Assembly: GCA_963734055.1 (NCBI GenBank)
Contig: CAVTFQ010000002.1
Coordinates: forward strand, 558,001 to 622,000
Source: CAIWHR01 sp963734055
GTDB lineage: Bacteria > Pseudomonadota > Gammaproteobacteria > Burkholderiales > Casimicrobiaceae
Length of the DNA stretch: 64,000 bases
Direction: 5' to 3'
In this document: positions 52,946 to 61,041 of the stretch, piece by piece
Position numbering within the stretch: position 1 is the stretch's first letter
How the letters are laid out: each line of letters starts with the position of its first letter
The notes under the pieces: generated by a model
Told to the model about the DNA's origin: nothing
The model's database searches: none
What the model saw: the letters and a program-made list of their open reading frames with translations, nothing else
Translations under genes and position numbers: made by a program

Positions 52946-54451
52946 CTACGGCTCGTACAGGTTCGCGCAGTGCCCCGGCTGCAGCGGGTTGGCGGCGATC
53001 TCACCGCCCTTGGGAATGCACTGGCTCGGCGGCAGCGGCGCCCTGTTCTCCACGTGCTCGACCAGCAGGTCGAAGGCCTTCTGCGCGTGCGGCTGGATCA
53101 CCTGCAGCTGCGGGAAGAACGCCACGTAGCTTTCGATGTGATTGCCGTTCTGCACTTCGTAGAGCCGGTACTGCGAGCTCCGCCGGTCGTTGTTCCCCTT
53201 GCGCGATGCGTTCACCCTCGCCTCGTAGGCACGCGCCTGCCGCTCGATCGGCAGGAGCGCGTCCATCGTTCCCGCGACGGTGATCAGCGGCTTCTTGATC
53301 TTCCCGGTCGTCTCGACGGCGGCGACGCTGTCGAACACGCCGGGGACGCCCAATCGCGTCAGGTAGTCGTAGTTGCCGAGCCCCGACGTGTAGGTCGCGT
53401 AGGTGGGATCGAAGCGCTCCTGCCACTGACAAGCCGTCACCTCCCAGAACTGCGCCGAATACCGTGCCCACAACGAATCCGTGCCGATCACGATATCGGG
53501 CGGATAGCCCGCCGCGAGGATGTTCTGCGCGGCGGGGCTGTTCGGGTCGAAGCCGGATGCCGCGTAGTCCGGGAAGTTCCGGATCGCGGGCGGCAGGTCG
53601 ATCAGGATGTTCGGACCGTCGGGATCGACGAACGTGCCTTCCCAGTCGACGCCGCCGTCGAACAGATCGGGCGCCTCTTCCATCGCGCGCCGCACCTGAT
53701 AGCCGCCGTTGGATGTGCCGACCGCGTACGTGCGCCGCGGAAAGTGATCGTAGTTCGCCTTCACCGCGCCCTGCGCCAGGGCGGCCGTCTGCAGCATGTA
53801 CTGCGTCCATTCGGTGAAGGGCTTCTGCGGATCGTTGTCGTAGAAGTGGACCCAGACCTGCGAGGCGGGATTGAGCCGGCACGCGAGGGGATCGCCCGCC
53901 GGTTGCGTCGTTGACGCGAGCGACACGAGATAGAAGTTGAGCATGCCCTTGTTCTGCGAGGCGTAGGCGTAGCCCTGCGGCACGACGTAGTCGCTCCACG
54001 CCCAGTCGCCGTTGTACTCGCTCCGCGTCCCGGACGATCCCGCGACCACCAGTTTGCCATTCCAGTCGTCGGGAAAGCGAAGCACGAAGCGCGCTTCGTT
54101 CGCGGGATCGGAGGCGAACCACCCTTCGACCTGAATGCCGGGGACGGGCCCGGCTGTCGGCGTCGGCCCGTTGGAGATCACGCCGCGGTCGGTGATCGGC
54201 GTGAACGAGAAGGCGCCGGCCGAAAGCCCTGGAAGCGGCGTGCCGTCCGCGAACGTCGTGATCGAGTTGTTCGCAGGCGTCGTGAGCGCATTGTTGGTGC
54301 GCAGGTCATCGCTGTGGAAGCAGAGGACCCCCGTGGCCTTTCCGGCCAGGTACTGCTCGATCACCGGGCATCCTGGCGCGGCGAACACCGGGGACATCCA
54401 TGGCACGAGCAAAATCAGCGCAAACGAGTAACGGGCAAGACTCCAGGGCAT
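52946..54451 (-). CDS. Secreted tannase/feruloyl esterase-like or oligomer hydrolase
   Basis: A 501-residue exported protein (signal peptide 1-24, ending VFA|AP) with an alpha/beta-hydrolase core. The probable nucleophile is the Ser of 'VGTSNGGYQVRRAM', with an acid in 'AGTMDALLP' and a base in 'NGNHIES'. Several cysteine pairs suggest disulfides. The general form recalls tannase/feruloyl esterases and 3-hydroxybutyrate oligomer hydrolases; the substrate is open. ATG 54451 is chosen because the longer frame lacks a signal. It is a single-gene unit ended by a hairpin. Confidence 0.82.
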   Translation of the reverse strand: MPWSLARYSFALILLVPWMSPVFAAPGCPVIEQYLAGKATGVLCFHSDDLRTNNALTTPANNSITTFADGTPLPGLSAGAFSFTPITDRGVISNGPTPTAGPVPGIQVEGWFASDPANEARFVLRFPDDWNGKLVVAGSSGTRSEYNGDWAWSDYVVPQGYAYASQNKGMLNFYLVSLASTTQPAGDPLACRLNPASQVWVHFYDNDPQKPFTEWTQYMLQTAALAQGAVKANYDHFPRRTYAVGTSNGGYQVRRAMEEAPDLFDGGVDWEGTFVDPDGPNILIDLPPAIRNFPDYAASGFDPNSPAAQNILAAGYPPDIVIGTDSLWARYSAQFWEVTACQWQERFDPTYATYTSGLGNYDYLTRLGVPGVFDSVAAVETTGKIKKPLITVAGTMDALLPIERQARAYEARVNASRKGNNDRRSSQYRLYEVQNGNHIESYVAFFPQLQVIQPHAQKAFDLLVEHVENRAPLPPSQCIPKGGEIAANPLQPGHCANLYEP

Positions 54452-54680
54452 GTCGGCCTCCGAATGACTCGTGCCGGCGCTGCCGTCGGACCCGACGGTC
54501 GGCGCGCCCTCCGGCGCGATGCATGACTCGAATCTCCATGGGGCATGACATGGATAGGCATTCGCCACGACACGGAGGGCGCCGTCTGCGCCCGTTCCGA
54601 GATTGGATTGACCTCGACGTCCGGGTTCGGTTCGAGCGGCCCACGGCTCGCCGGGCTCACCCCTGCTTCGCGGCGCTTCT
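54452..54680. other. Non-coding 5' region between divergent genes
   Basis: About 230 bp upstream of the esterase gene. Short open frames here are Arg/Pro/Ser-rich and have no family likeness or ribosome site. It should hold the esterase promoter, but I cannot point to a convincing box. Confidence 0.4.
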
Positions 54681-54709
54681 TTGGCAAGCAAACCTGGTTC
54701 GCTTATCAT
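54681..54709 (+). promoter_or_regulatory. Strong sigma-70-type promoter
   Basis: TTGGCA at 54681-54686, exactly 17 bases, then TATCAT at 54704-54709: five of six matches in each box. It is the best promoter match in the window. It drives the small ORF at 54744 and probably the SOD-like lipoprotein and fabI beyond. Confidence 0.65.
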
Positions 54710-54743
54710 GCAGCTGCTGTCATCCGCGATCGATCGGAGATCC

Positions 54744-54902
54744 ATGAAGCGTCTGCCTTTTCCCGCGGTGCTGGCCGTGGGGCCCGCATTCTGCGCGGCA
54801 GCGCCGGCGGGTTCTTCAGCCCCGGCGGCAGCCACGAGGATCGCCACGATTGCACGACCCGGCCGACCGGCAACCCGGAAGCACGCGTCGCGTGCAGGGT
54901 GA
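54744..54902 (+). CDS. Possible small exported peptide or leader, 52 residues
   Basis: ATG 54744 has GGAGATCC directly upstream and lies 35 bp below a strong promoter. The product starts with a signal-peptide-like stretch 'MKRLPFPAVLAVGPAFCAAAPAG' and then becomes Arg/Thr-rich to TGA 54900-54902. No family is recognised. It could be a leader, a decayed gene or a chance frame. The SOD-like gene starts 10 bp later. Confidence 0.3.
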   Translation: MKRLPFPAVLAVGPAFCAAAPAGSSAPAAATRIATIARPGRPATRKHASRAG

Positions 54903-54912
54903 TCGGGAAGTC

Positions 54913-55455
54913 GTGGGGATCGCTCACCGCGTCCTCGTGGGCGGCGTAATCGCGATCGCAGCGTTGCTGACCGCCGGCTGCGAATCGAAGGGCGGCGAGG
55001 CGAAGGACGCGCCGCCGACGATGGCGGAGGCGCGGTTCAAGCCGATCGGCGGCTCGTCGCTCACCGGCGCCGCCATCCTGAGCCCATACGACGGCGGCGT
55101 GCGGATGCAGGTGAACTTCAATGGTCGCGCGCCCGGCGAGTACCGCGTCATGATCCACGCGACGGGGAACTGCAGCTCGCCGAACGGCTTTTCCGCGGGG
55201 CCGCCGTGGGCGCCCCCGGGCGTTCCGCTCAAGGAGCAGGGTTTTCCCATTCTCAAGAACGACGACTCGGCATCGCTCGTCGTGCGGTTGCCGGGGTATC
55301 GCCTCGATGGACCTGACGGCGTCCTGGGACGGTCGGTCGTCGTGCACGACGGCGCGCTGGGATCGCTCGCGGCAGAGCCGGGCGTCCCGAACAATCGCAT
55401 TGCCTGCGGCGTCATCGGTCCACCTTCGCACACGCTGATCGACCTGCTGAAGTGA
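54913..55455 (+). CDS. Cu/Zn superoxide dismutase-like lipoprotein lacking metal ligands
   Basis: A 180-residue lipoprotein from GTG 54913 (GGGAAG site) with lipobox LTAGC (Cys23). The core 'GSSLTGAAILSPYDGGVRMQVNFNGRAPGEYRVMIHATGNC' and 'SLVVRLPGYRLDGPDGVLGRSVVVHDG' follows the SodC fold. One His of the usual H-x-H pair remains (IHATGNC), as does a 'VVVHDG' His. The H-x-H partner and the loop histidines are gone, so dismutase activity is doubtful. The fold call is by pattern only. fabI follows after 40 bp. Confidence 0.72.
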   Translation: MGIAHRVLVGGVIAIAALLTAGCESKGGEAKDAPPTMAEARFKPIGGSSLTGAAILSPYDGGVRMQVNFNGRAPGEYRVMIHATGNCSSPNGFSAGPPWAPPGVPLKEQGFPILKNDDSASLVVRLPGYRLDGPDGVLGRSVVVHDGALGSLAAEPGVPNNRIACGVIGPPSHTLIDLLK

Positions 55456-55495
55456 TCGTCGCCGGATGGCATCGCGGCGCCCCCTTGGAGAGACG

Positions 55496-56290
55496 ATGGG
55501 CTTTCTCGCCGACAAGAAGATCCTGATCACGGGCATCCTCTCCAGCCGTTCGATCGCCTACGGCGTCGCGCGAGCGTGCGCGCGCGAGGGCGCGTCCCTT
55601 GCGTTCACCTACGTCAACGACGAACTCAAGGACCGCGTCGTCAAGGTCGCCGCCGAGTTCGGCAGCGCTCCCGTTCTCCCGTGCGACGTGACGAAAGACG
55701 AGGACATCGACGCGTTGTTCGCCTCGCTGCGGACGGAGTGGGGCGGCCTCGACGGGCTCCTGCATTCGATCGCCTTCGCGCCTCGCGAGGCTCTCGCCGG
55801 CGACTTCCTCGAAAGCCTCTCGCGCGGCGCGTTCGCAACCGCGCAGGACGTCTCGAGCTACAGCTTCGCCGCGCTCGCGAAAGGCGCGCGGCCGCTGATG
55901 CGCGGGCGTCCCGGCTCGCTCCTGACGCTCACCTATCTGGGGGCGGTGCGCTCGGTGCCGAGCTACAACGTGATGGGTCTCGCGAAGGCGAGCCTCGAAG
56001 CGAACGTCCGCTACATGGCCGCCGCGCTCGGCCCCGAAGGCATCCGCGTGAACGCGCTGTCGGCGGGCCCGATCAAGACGCTCGCCGCGGCCGGGATCGG
56101 CGGCTTCTCGAAGCTCATGAGCCGGTTCGAACGCGCGGCGCCGCTCCGGCGCAACGTGACGATCGACGAGGTCGGCAACGTCGCCGCGTTCTACTTCTCC
56201 GAGCTCTCGAGCGCGATCACCGGCGAGATCACCTACGTCGACTGCGGCTACAACACCGTCGCCATCACCGTCGACGAAGACTCGGTGTGA
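55496..56290 (+). CDS. fabI: Enoyl-[acyl-carrier-protein] reductase (NADH)
   Basis: A 264-residue short-chain reductase with the FabI start 'MGFLADKKILITGILSSRSIAYGVA' and the catalytic Y157-x6-K164 in 'SYNVMGLAKASLEANVRYMA', plus 'GPIKTLAAAGI'. It does the last reduction in each fatty-acid elongation cycle. ATG 55496 is preceded by TTGGAGAG; the open frame from 55466 is not needed. It is the triclosan-target type by family. Confidence 0.96.
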   Translation: MGFLADKKILITGILSSRSIAYGVARACAREGASLAFTYVNDELKDRVVKVAAEFGSAPVLPCDVTKDEDIDALFASLRTEWGGLDGLLHSIAFAPREALAGDFLESLSRGAFATAQDVSSYSFAALAKGARPLMRGRPGSLLTLTYLGAVRSVPSYNVMGLAKASLEANVRYMAAALGPEGIRVNALSAGPIKTLAAAGIGGFSKLMSRFERAAPLRRNVTIDEVGNVAAFYFSELSSAITGEITYVDCGYNTVAITVDEDSV

Positions 56291-56430
56291 ACGTTCAGGA
56301 CGTTGTTTCCACGATGCATGACTGCCGTGCATTCGTCATTCCCGCGAACGCGGGGTTCCAGCGACTTGGGTCATTGCGGGCGACACTCCGACGTCACTGG
56401 ACCCCCGCCTTCGCGGCGGACGACAGAATG
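56290..56430 (+). repeat. Dispersed intergenic repeat element with inverted ends
   Basis: Just after fabI, CGTCATTCCCGCGAACGCGG (from 56335) and the opposed GGACCCCCGCCTTCGCGG (from 56398) face each other. The first 80 bp resemble 13619-13700; the second half resembles 28848-28872. It occupies most of the 196-bp gap before the next gene. The family is the same as the tandem array at 1381. Confidence 0.6.
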
Positions 56431-56486
56431 CATGCGATCGGCGCATCCGTCCTCGACACAACGCGTTGACGATCGGCAATTCGGGT

Positions 56487-58106
56487 ATGACCGAGTCCCG
56501 CCGCTTCGACGCCGTCGTCATCGGCGGCGGGCACAACGGCCTCGTGTGCGCCGCGTATCTCGCGGAGCGCGGGCTCAAGGTCTCGGTGCTCGAGCGGCGC
56601 GGCGTCCTGGGCGGGGCGGCGGTCACCGAGGAATTCCACCCGGGCTTCCGCAACTCGACGGCGAGCTACACGGTAAGCCTGCTCCACCCGAAGGTGATCC
56701 GCGACCTCCGGCTCGCCGAGCACGGGCTCAGGATCGTGCTCCGTCCGGTGTCGAACTTCCTGCCGCTGCCGGACGGCCGCTCCCTCGTCGTCGGCGGCGG
56801 GCTTGCGGCCACGCAGGCCGAGGTCGCGAAATTCTCCCGCCGCGACGCGGACGCGCTGCCGGCGTACTACGCGATGCTCGATCGTGTCGCCGGCGTGCTG
56901 CGCGACCTGCTGCTCGCGACGCCCCCCAACGTCGGCGGCGGGATCCACGCGATGCTCGACGGGTGGAAGGTCGCGAGCCGATTCCGGACGCTCGATCTTG
57001 GCGGGCAGCGCGACGTGCTCGACCTCTTCACGAAGAGCGCGGGCGACGTGCTCGACCGCTGGTTCGAGTCGGATCCGATCAAGGCGGCATTCGGCTTCGA
57101 CGCGGTCGTCGGCAATTTCGCGAGCCCGTACACCCCGGGTTCCGCCTACGTCCTCCTGCACCACGTCTTCGGCGAGGTGAACGGCCAGCGGGGCCAGTGG
57201 GGCCACGCAATCGGCGGCATGGGCGCGATCACGCAGGCGATGGCGAAGGAATGCGCGGCGCGCGGCGTCGTCCTGCGCACCGGCGCGCCGGTCGCGCGCG
57301 TGATGGTCAAGGCCGGGTATGCGATCGGCGTCGAGCTCGAGGGCGGCGAGGTCGTGGCTGCGAACCGCGTCGTCGCCAACGTCACGCCGAAGGTCCTGTT
57401 CGAGCGCCTCGTCGCGGCGGAGCATCTGCCGCCCGACTTTCGCACCCGCATCGCCGGCTACCGCTCGGGATCGGGCACCTTCCGGATGAACGTCGCGCTG
57501 GCGGAGCTGCCCGATTTCACCGCGCTGCCCGGTAGAAGCGCCCGCCCGCATCACGCGAGCGGCATCGTGATCGCGCCGTCGCTCGCCTACATGGAGCGGG
57601 CGTATTTCGACGCGAAGACGCGCGGCTGGGCGAGGGAGCCGATCGTCGAGCTCCTGATCCCGTCGGTCGTCGACGATTCGCTCGCGCCGCCCGGCGCGCA
57701 CGTCGCAAGTCTCTTCTGCCAGCACGTGCATCCGGAGCTGCCCGCCGTCGCGGCCGGCCGCACGTGGGACGACGCGCGCGACGAGGTGGCCGACCTGATG
57801 ATCGACACGGTCGACCGAGCGGCGCCGAACTTCCGTGCGAGCGTGCTCGCGCGGCGTGCGCTCTCGCCGCTCGATCTCGAGCGCGAGTTCGGATTGACGA
57901 GCGGGGACATCTTCCACGGCCGGCTCACGCTCGACCAGCTCTTCGCGGCGCGGCCCGTACTGGGCCACGCGAACTACCGGATGCCGGTGCGGGGGCTCTA
58001 TTTGTGCGGCTCGGGCGCCCATCCGGGAGGCGGCGTCACGGGCGTTCCCGGCCACAACGCGGCGCGCGAGATCCTGCGCGACGCGAGGCGGCGGCGTGGA
58101 CGCTGA
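56487..58106 (+). CDS. FAD-dependent oxidoreductase, phytoene desaturase/PYROXD2-like
   Basis: A 539-residue flavoprotein with an N-terminal dinucleotide fold 'DAVVIGGGHNGLVCAAYLAERG', 'GVLGGAAVTEEFHPGFRNS', and a C-terminal FAD block 'GLYLCGSGAHPGGGVTGVPGHNAAREIL'. It belongs to the carotenoid-desaturase-like group; no phytoene synthase is near, so a carotenoid role is unlikely. ATG 56487 is preferred over the in-frame TTG 56466. The MFS gene overlaps its end by 11 bp. Confidence 0.88.
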   Translation: MTESRRFDAVVIGGGHNGLVCAAYLAERGLKVSVLERRGVLGGAAVTEEFHPGFRNSTASYTVSLLHPKVIRDLRLAEHGLRIVLRPVSNFLPLPDGRSLVVGGGLAATQAEVAKFSRRDADALPAYYAMLDRVAGVLRDLLLATPPNVGGGIHAMLDGWKVASRFRTLDLGGQRDVLDLFTKSAGDVLDRWFESDPIKAAFGFDAVVGNFASPYTPGSAYVLLHHVFGEVNGQRGQWGHAIGGMGAITQAMAKECAARGVVLRTGAPVARVMVKAGYAIGVELEGGEVVAANRVVANVTPKVLFERLVAAEHLPPDFRTRIAGYRSGSGTFRMNVALAELPDFTALPGRSARPHHASGIVIAPSLAYMERAYFDAKTRGWAREPIVELLIPSVVDDSLAPPGAHVASLFCQHVHPELPAVAAGRTWDDARDEVADLMIDTVDRAAPNFRASVLARRALSPLDLEREFGLTSGDIFHGRLTLDQLFAARPVLGHANYRMPVRGLYLCGSGAHPGGGVTGVPGHNAAREILRDARRRRGR

Positions 58107-59370
58107 CGGCGCGCGCGAGCCGGCGCCCCACCTCGGCGCGCGCATCGCCGCGCTCGGCATCGCGCAGATCGTCTCTTGGGGGACCCTCTTCTACGCCATC
58201 GCGGTGCTCGGCGCCGCGATGCGTGCGGAGCTCGGCGTGAGCGATGCGCTCCTCTTCGGCGCATATTCCGCCGGGCTGTTTCTCTCCGGCGCGGCGTCGC
58301 CGGCGGTCGGCCGCTGGATCGACGCCGGTCACGCGCGCCTCGCGCTCGCGGCCGGCTCGTGCCTCGGCGCGGTGGCGCTGGCGCTCCTGGCCGCCGCGCA
58401 GGGACCGGCGATGCTGATCGCCGGTTTTCTGGTCGCGGGCGTCGCCATGGCGCTCACTCTTTACGATCCCGCGTTCGCGACGCTCCATGTGATGAGCGGG
58501 TCGCTCTATCGGCGCGCGGTGACGGCGCTCACGCTCTTCGGCGGGTTCGCGAGCACGGTGTTCTGGCCCCTCGCCCTCGCGCTGCAGAAGGGCTGGGGAT
58601 GGCGTGCGGCCTTCGGCACGTTCGCGGCGCTCCATCTCGTCGTCTGCCTGCCGGTGCACGTGGCGGCGATTCCGCGCGGAACGCCGCTCGACGTGGATCG
58701 CCCCGTGACGCCTGTCGCCTCGCAAGACGCGGCCGACACGGCTGCGCGCGCGACGTTCGCGTGGCTTGCGGCAGCGCTCGCCGCGACGGCATTCATCGCC
58801 GCAGCCTTGTCCGTGCACGCGATCGGTCTGCTCACCGCGGCTGGGCTCACGGCCGGCGAAGCGGTGCTCGCGGGCTCGCTGTTCGGGCCGATGCAGGTCG
58901 CAGGACGGATCGTCGAGTTCACCGCCGGCCGGCGCCTGCGCGCACGGACCGTCGGTACCCTCGCCTTTGCGCTGATGGTGGCAGCGCTGCTCCTGCTCGC
59001 CGTCGCGCACGGCGTTCCCGCGGCGGCGTTCGCGTTCGCGCTCGTCTACGGCGTGAGCAACGGCGTGATGACGATCGTGCGGGGGACGGTCCCCGCCGAG
59101 CTGTTCGGCCGCGGCGGCTTCGGTGCGCTCCTCGGCCGGCTCGCGCTGCCGCAGCTCGTCGCCCGCGCCCTCGCGCCGGTAGCACTCGCGCTTTGTTTTC
59201 CGTTCGATCCCGCGCGGACGCTCACGCCGTGGCTCCTGGTTGCGCTCGGAGTGTTCGCGGTGATCGCATATCGGCAGGCGCTGCGCCGCCATGACCGGCC
59301 CGGCACCGAGGAAAGCGTCGCCCCGCGGGAGCGCCGCGGGGCGAGGGGAAAAGGCGAAGTCAGCCGATAA
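58096..59370 (+). CDS. MFS transporter
   Basis: A 424-residue permease of 12 helices, with 'GRWIDAGHARLALAAGSCLG' as the loop 2-3 region. It starts at GTG 58096 inside the end of the oxidoreductase gene. The cargo is unknown. The last ~25 residues ('ESVAPRERRGARGKGEVSR') are encoded by DNA that also holds the 3' end and probable terminator of rnpB on the other strand. This suggests an overrun of the reading frame into the RNA gene. Confidence 0.85.
   Translation: MDADGAREPAPHLGARIAALGIAQIVSWGTLFYAIAVLGAAMRAELGVSDALLFGAYSAGLFLSGAASPAVGRWIDAGHARLALAAGSCLGAVALALLAAAQGPAMLIAGFLVAGVAMALTLYDPAFATLHVMSGSLYRRAVTALTLFGGFASTVFWPLALALQKGWGWRAAFGTFAALHLVVCLPVHVAAIPRGTPLDVDRPVTPVASQDAADTAARATFAWLAAALAATAFIAAALSVHAIGLLTAAGLTAGEAVLAGSLFGPMQVAGRIVEFTAGRRLRARTVGTLAFALMVAALLLLAVAHGVPAAAFAFALVYGVSNGVMTIVRGTVPAELFGRGGFGALLGRLALPQLVARALAPVALALCFPFDPARTLTPWLLVALGVFAVIAYRQALRRHDRPGTEESVAPRERRGARGKGEVSR
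59308..59343 (-). terminator. rnpB: Probable rnpB terminator
   Basis: Arms CGCCCCGCGG (59319-59328) and CCGCGGGGCG (59334-59343) with a 5-base loop form a strong hairpin 11 bp beyond the RNase P RNA 3' end. On the minus strand it is followed by ACGCTTTCC, a weak T-run. It lies within the coding sequence of the convergent MFS gene. Confidence 0.5.
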
Positions 59371-59700
59371 GCCGGGTTCTGTTACGGCGCGCGGAAACCG
59401 CGCGCTATGGCCGTCATTCCTCTAGGCCCGCCGTTGCCGGCGGGCTCGAGCCACCTACCCGCGGACTCGGCGAGCAGCGTCGGCGTCCGCCTACTTGGTG
59501 TTGCTCCGGATGGAGGTTGCCGCGTTTCACCCGCCGGCGTTTGACCGCCGGCGACTCGTCTCTGTGGCCCTGTTCCTCGCCTTCGTCGGCCGCGCGAGCG
59601 GCGACTTATTGCGGCCGGGCGTTACCCGGCATCCTGCTCTGCGGAGCCCGGACTTTCCTCTGCCCGACTAGGTCGGACAGCGACGGTCTGGCTGGCTTCG
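59355..59700 (-). ncRNA. rnpB: RNase P RNA, bacterial type A
   Basis: The minus strand carries the conserved blocks of M1 RNA in order: GAGGAAAGTCCGGGCTCC (P4 5' part), CAGAGACGAG, GGTGAAACGCGGCAACC, AGAGGAATGA and ACAGAACCCGGCTTATCGGC. The ends pair as P1: CGAAGCCAGCC at the 5' end (59700-59690) with GGCTGACTTCG at the 3' end (59365-59355), one mismatch. The 346-nt length is usual. It processes tRNA 5' ends. It runs opposite to the MFS gene and overlaps its last 16 bp. Confidence 0.96.
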
Positions 59701-59707
59701 GACGCCT

Positions 59708-59716
59708 AGGATAGCA
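59708..59716 (-). promoter_or_regulatory. rnpB: Extended -10 promoter of rnpB
   Basis: TGCTATCCT on the minus strand (TGn plus TATCCT) ends 7 bp before the 5' end inferred from P1 pairing. No good -35 is visible at 16-18 bp. The position agrees with direct transcription of rnpB from this site, just beyond the pyrC stop. Confidence 0.5.
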
Positions 59717-59766
59717 CTGGCAGGAGCCAGGAACCTTCGCGCCCGTGGATGATTGCGAGACAGGTC

Positions 59767-60831
59767 CTAGTTCTCGGGGATGACGCGCCAGCGCACGGGC
59801 TGCCCCGCGCGGAGCGGCACGAGCGCGTCGTCACCGAAAGGATATTCGCCCGGCACCGTCCACGACTCGCGCACGAGCGTGACCGTATCGGAATGACGCG
59901 GCAATTTGTAGAAGTCGGCACCGTAATGACTGGCAAAGCCCTCGAGCTTGTCGAGGGAGCCGGCCTCCTCGAACGCTTCCGCGTAGAGCGGCAGCGCGAG
60001 CGGCGCCGAGTAGCAGCCCGCGCCGCAGCAGGCGCTCTCCTTCGTCGCGCGCGAGTGCGGCGCCGAATCGCTGCCGAGGAAGAATTTCGGGCTGCCCGAG
60101 ACCGCCGCCCGCACGAGCGCGGCGCGGTGCGACTCGCGCTTCAGCACCGGCAGGCAGTAGAGGTGGGGGCGCAGGCCGCCGGCGAAAAGAGCGTTGCGCG
60201 ACCAGAGAAGATGCTGCGGCGTGAACGTGGCGGCGATATTCGGCGATGCCGCGGCGACGAACTCCACCGCCTCGCGCGTCGTCGCGTGCTCGACGACGAT
60301 GCGCAGCGCCGGGAAGTCGCGCACGATGCGCGCGAGGTGGCGCTCGACGAACACGCGCTCGCGGTCGTAGACATCGACGTCCGGATCGACCACTTCGCCG
60401 TGCACCGAGAGCACGACGCCGTGCTTTTCCATCGCCTCGAGCGCGGGGTAGGCGCGATCGAGCGCGGTCACCCCGGCATCGGAGTGGGTGGTCGCGCCGG
60501 CCGGGTAGTACTTGACGGCGTGGATGATGCCGGAACTGCGCGCCGCGGCGATCTCGGACGCGCTCGTGTTGTCGGTGAGGTACAGCGTCATCAGCGGTTC
60601 GAAGCGAGACCCCGCCGGCAGCGCGCCGACGATCCGCTCGCGGTAGGCGCGCGCCAGCGCGGTCGTGATGACCGGCGGCTGCAGGTTCGGCATGACGATT
60701 GCTCTCCCGAACACGTCTGCGGTCGCGCCGACGACGGCCGCCATCGCCGCGCCGTCGCGGAGGTGGACGTGCCAGTCGTCCGGGCGGGCGAGGGTGAGGG
60801 TGGACGGCGAGTTGGAGTTGGCGGCGGTCAT
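59767..60831 (-). CDS. pyrC: Dihydroorotase
   Basis: A 354-residue amidohydrolase of the E. coli PyrC type. Zinc ligands H21 and H23 are in 'DDWHVHLRDG', carboxylated K107 is in 'HAVKYYPAG', and further His lie in 'VLSVHGEV' and 'IVVEHATT'. The catalytic Asp is in 'FLGSDSAPHS'. It makes dihydroorotate in pyrimidine synthesis. ATG 60831 fits the family N-terminus. Confidence 0.95.
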   Translation of the reverse strand: MTAANSNSPSTLTLARPDDWHVHLRDGAAMAAVVGATADVFGRAIVMPNLQPPVITTALARAYRERIVGALPAGSRFEPLMTLYLTDNTSASEIAAARSSGIIHAVKYYPAGATTHSDAGVTALDRAYPALEAMEKHGVVLSVHGEVVDPDVDVYDRERVFVERHLARIVRDFPALRIVVEHATTREAVEFVAAASPNIAATFTPQHLLWSRNALFAGGLRPHLYCLPVLKRESHRAALVRAAVSGSPKFFLGSDSAPHSRATKESACCGAGCYSAPLALPLYAEAFEEAGSLDKLEGFASHYGADFYKLPRHSDTVTLVRESWTVPGEYPFGDDALVPLRAGQPVRWRVIPEN

Positions 60832-60853
60832 GCGAAGCCCTTGTTTTTGCGTG

Positions 60854-60859
60854 ATTATA
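60854..60859 (-). promoter_or_regulatory. pyrC: -10 box of pyrC
   Basis: CGTATAATCACG on the minus strand, 23 bp before the ATG. The leader would be about 16 nt and contains AACAAGGG as ribosome site. No -35 of note. Confidence 0.5.
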
Positions 60860-60933
60860 CGGGCCTCGTCCCGGCCGGCTCCGACCGCAGGGCCGCCGCA
60901 AGAGGATAGTGGGCGCGAGTGACGCTGGCGGGA

Positions 60934-60939
60934 TATAAT
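60934..60939 (+). promoter_or_regulatory. dksA: -10 box of dksA
   Basis: GATATAATCGCC with a perfect TATAAT. It is 75 bp divergent from the pyrC box and would give a leader of about 95 nt before ATG 61042. No clear -35. Confidence 0.5.
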
Positions 60940-61041
60940 CGCCGATTTGTTGCGGGGACCTGTCGGTCGCGGATACAGCCCGGAGCCGAGGAACGCACGG
61001 GCGGGCACGGCAAGGCAAGGCTCATCGACGCAGGGGTCAGC

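Noticed and set aside
54415..54687. Minus-strand open frame of 90 codons upstream of the esterase
   Set aside because: No ribosome site or recognisable domain, and it overlaps the esterase signal-peptide region in another frame.
56487..58106. Carotenoid biosynthesis gene
   Set aside because: The flavoprotein is desaturase-like, but no phytoene synthase, cyclase or other carotenoid gene is near, and the sequence fits the PYROXD2-like branch better.
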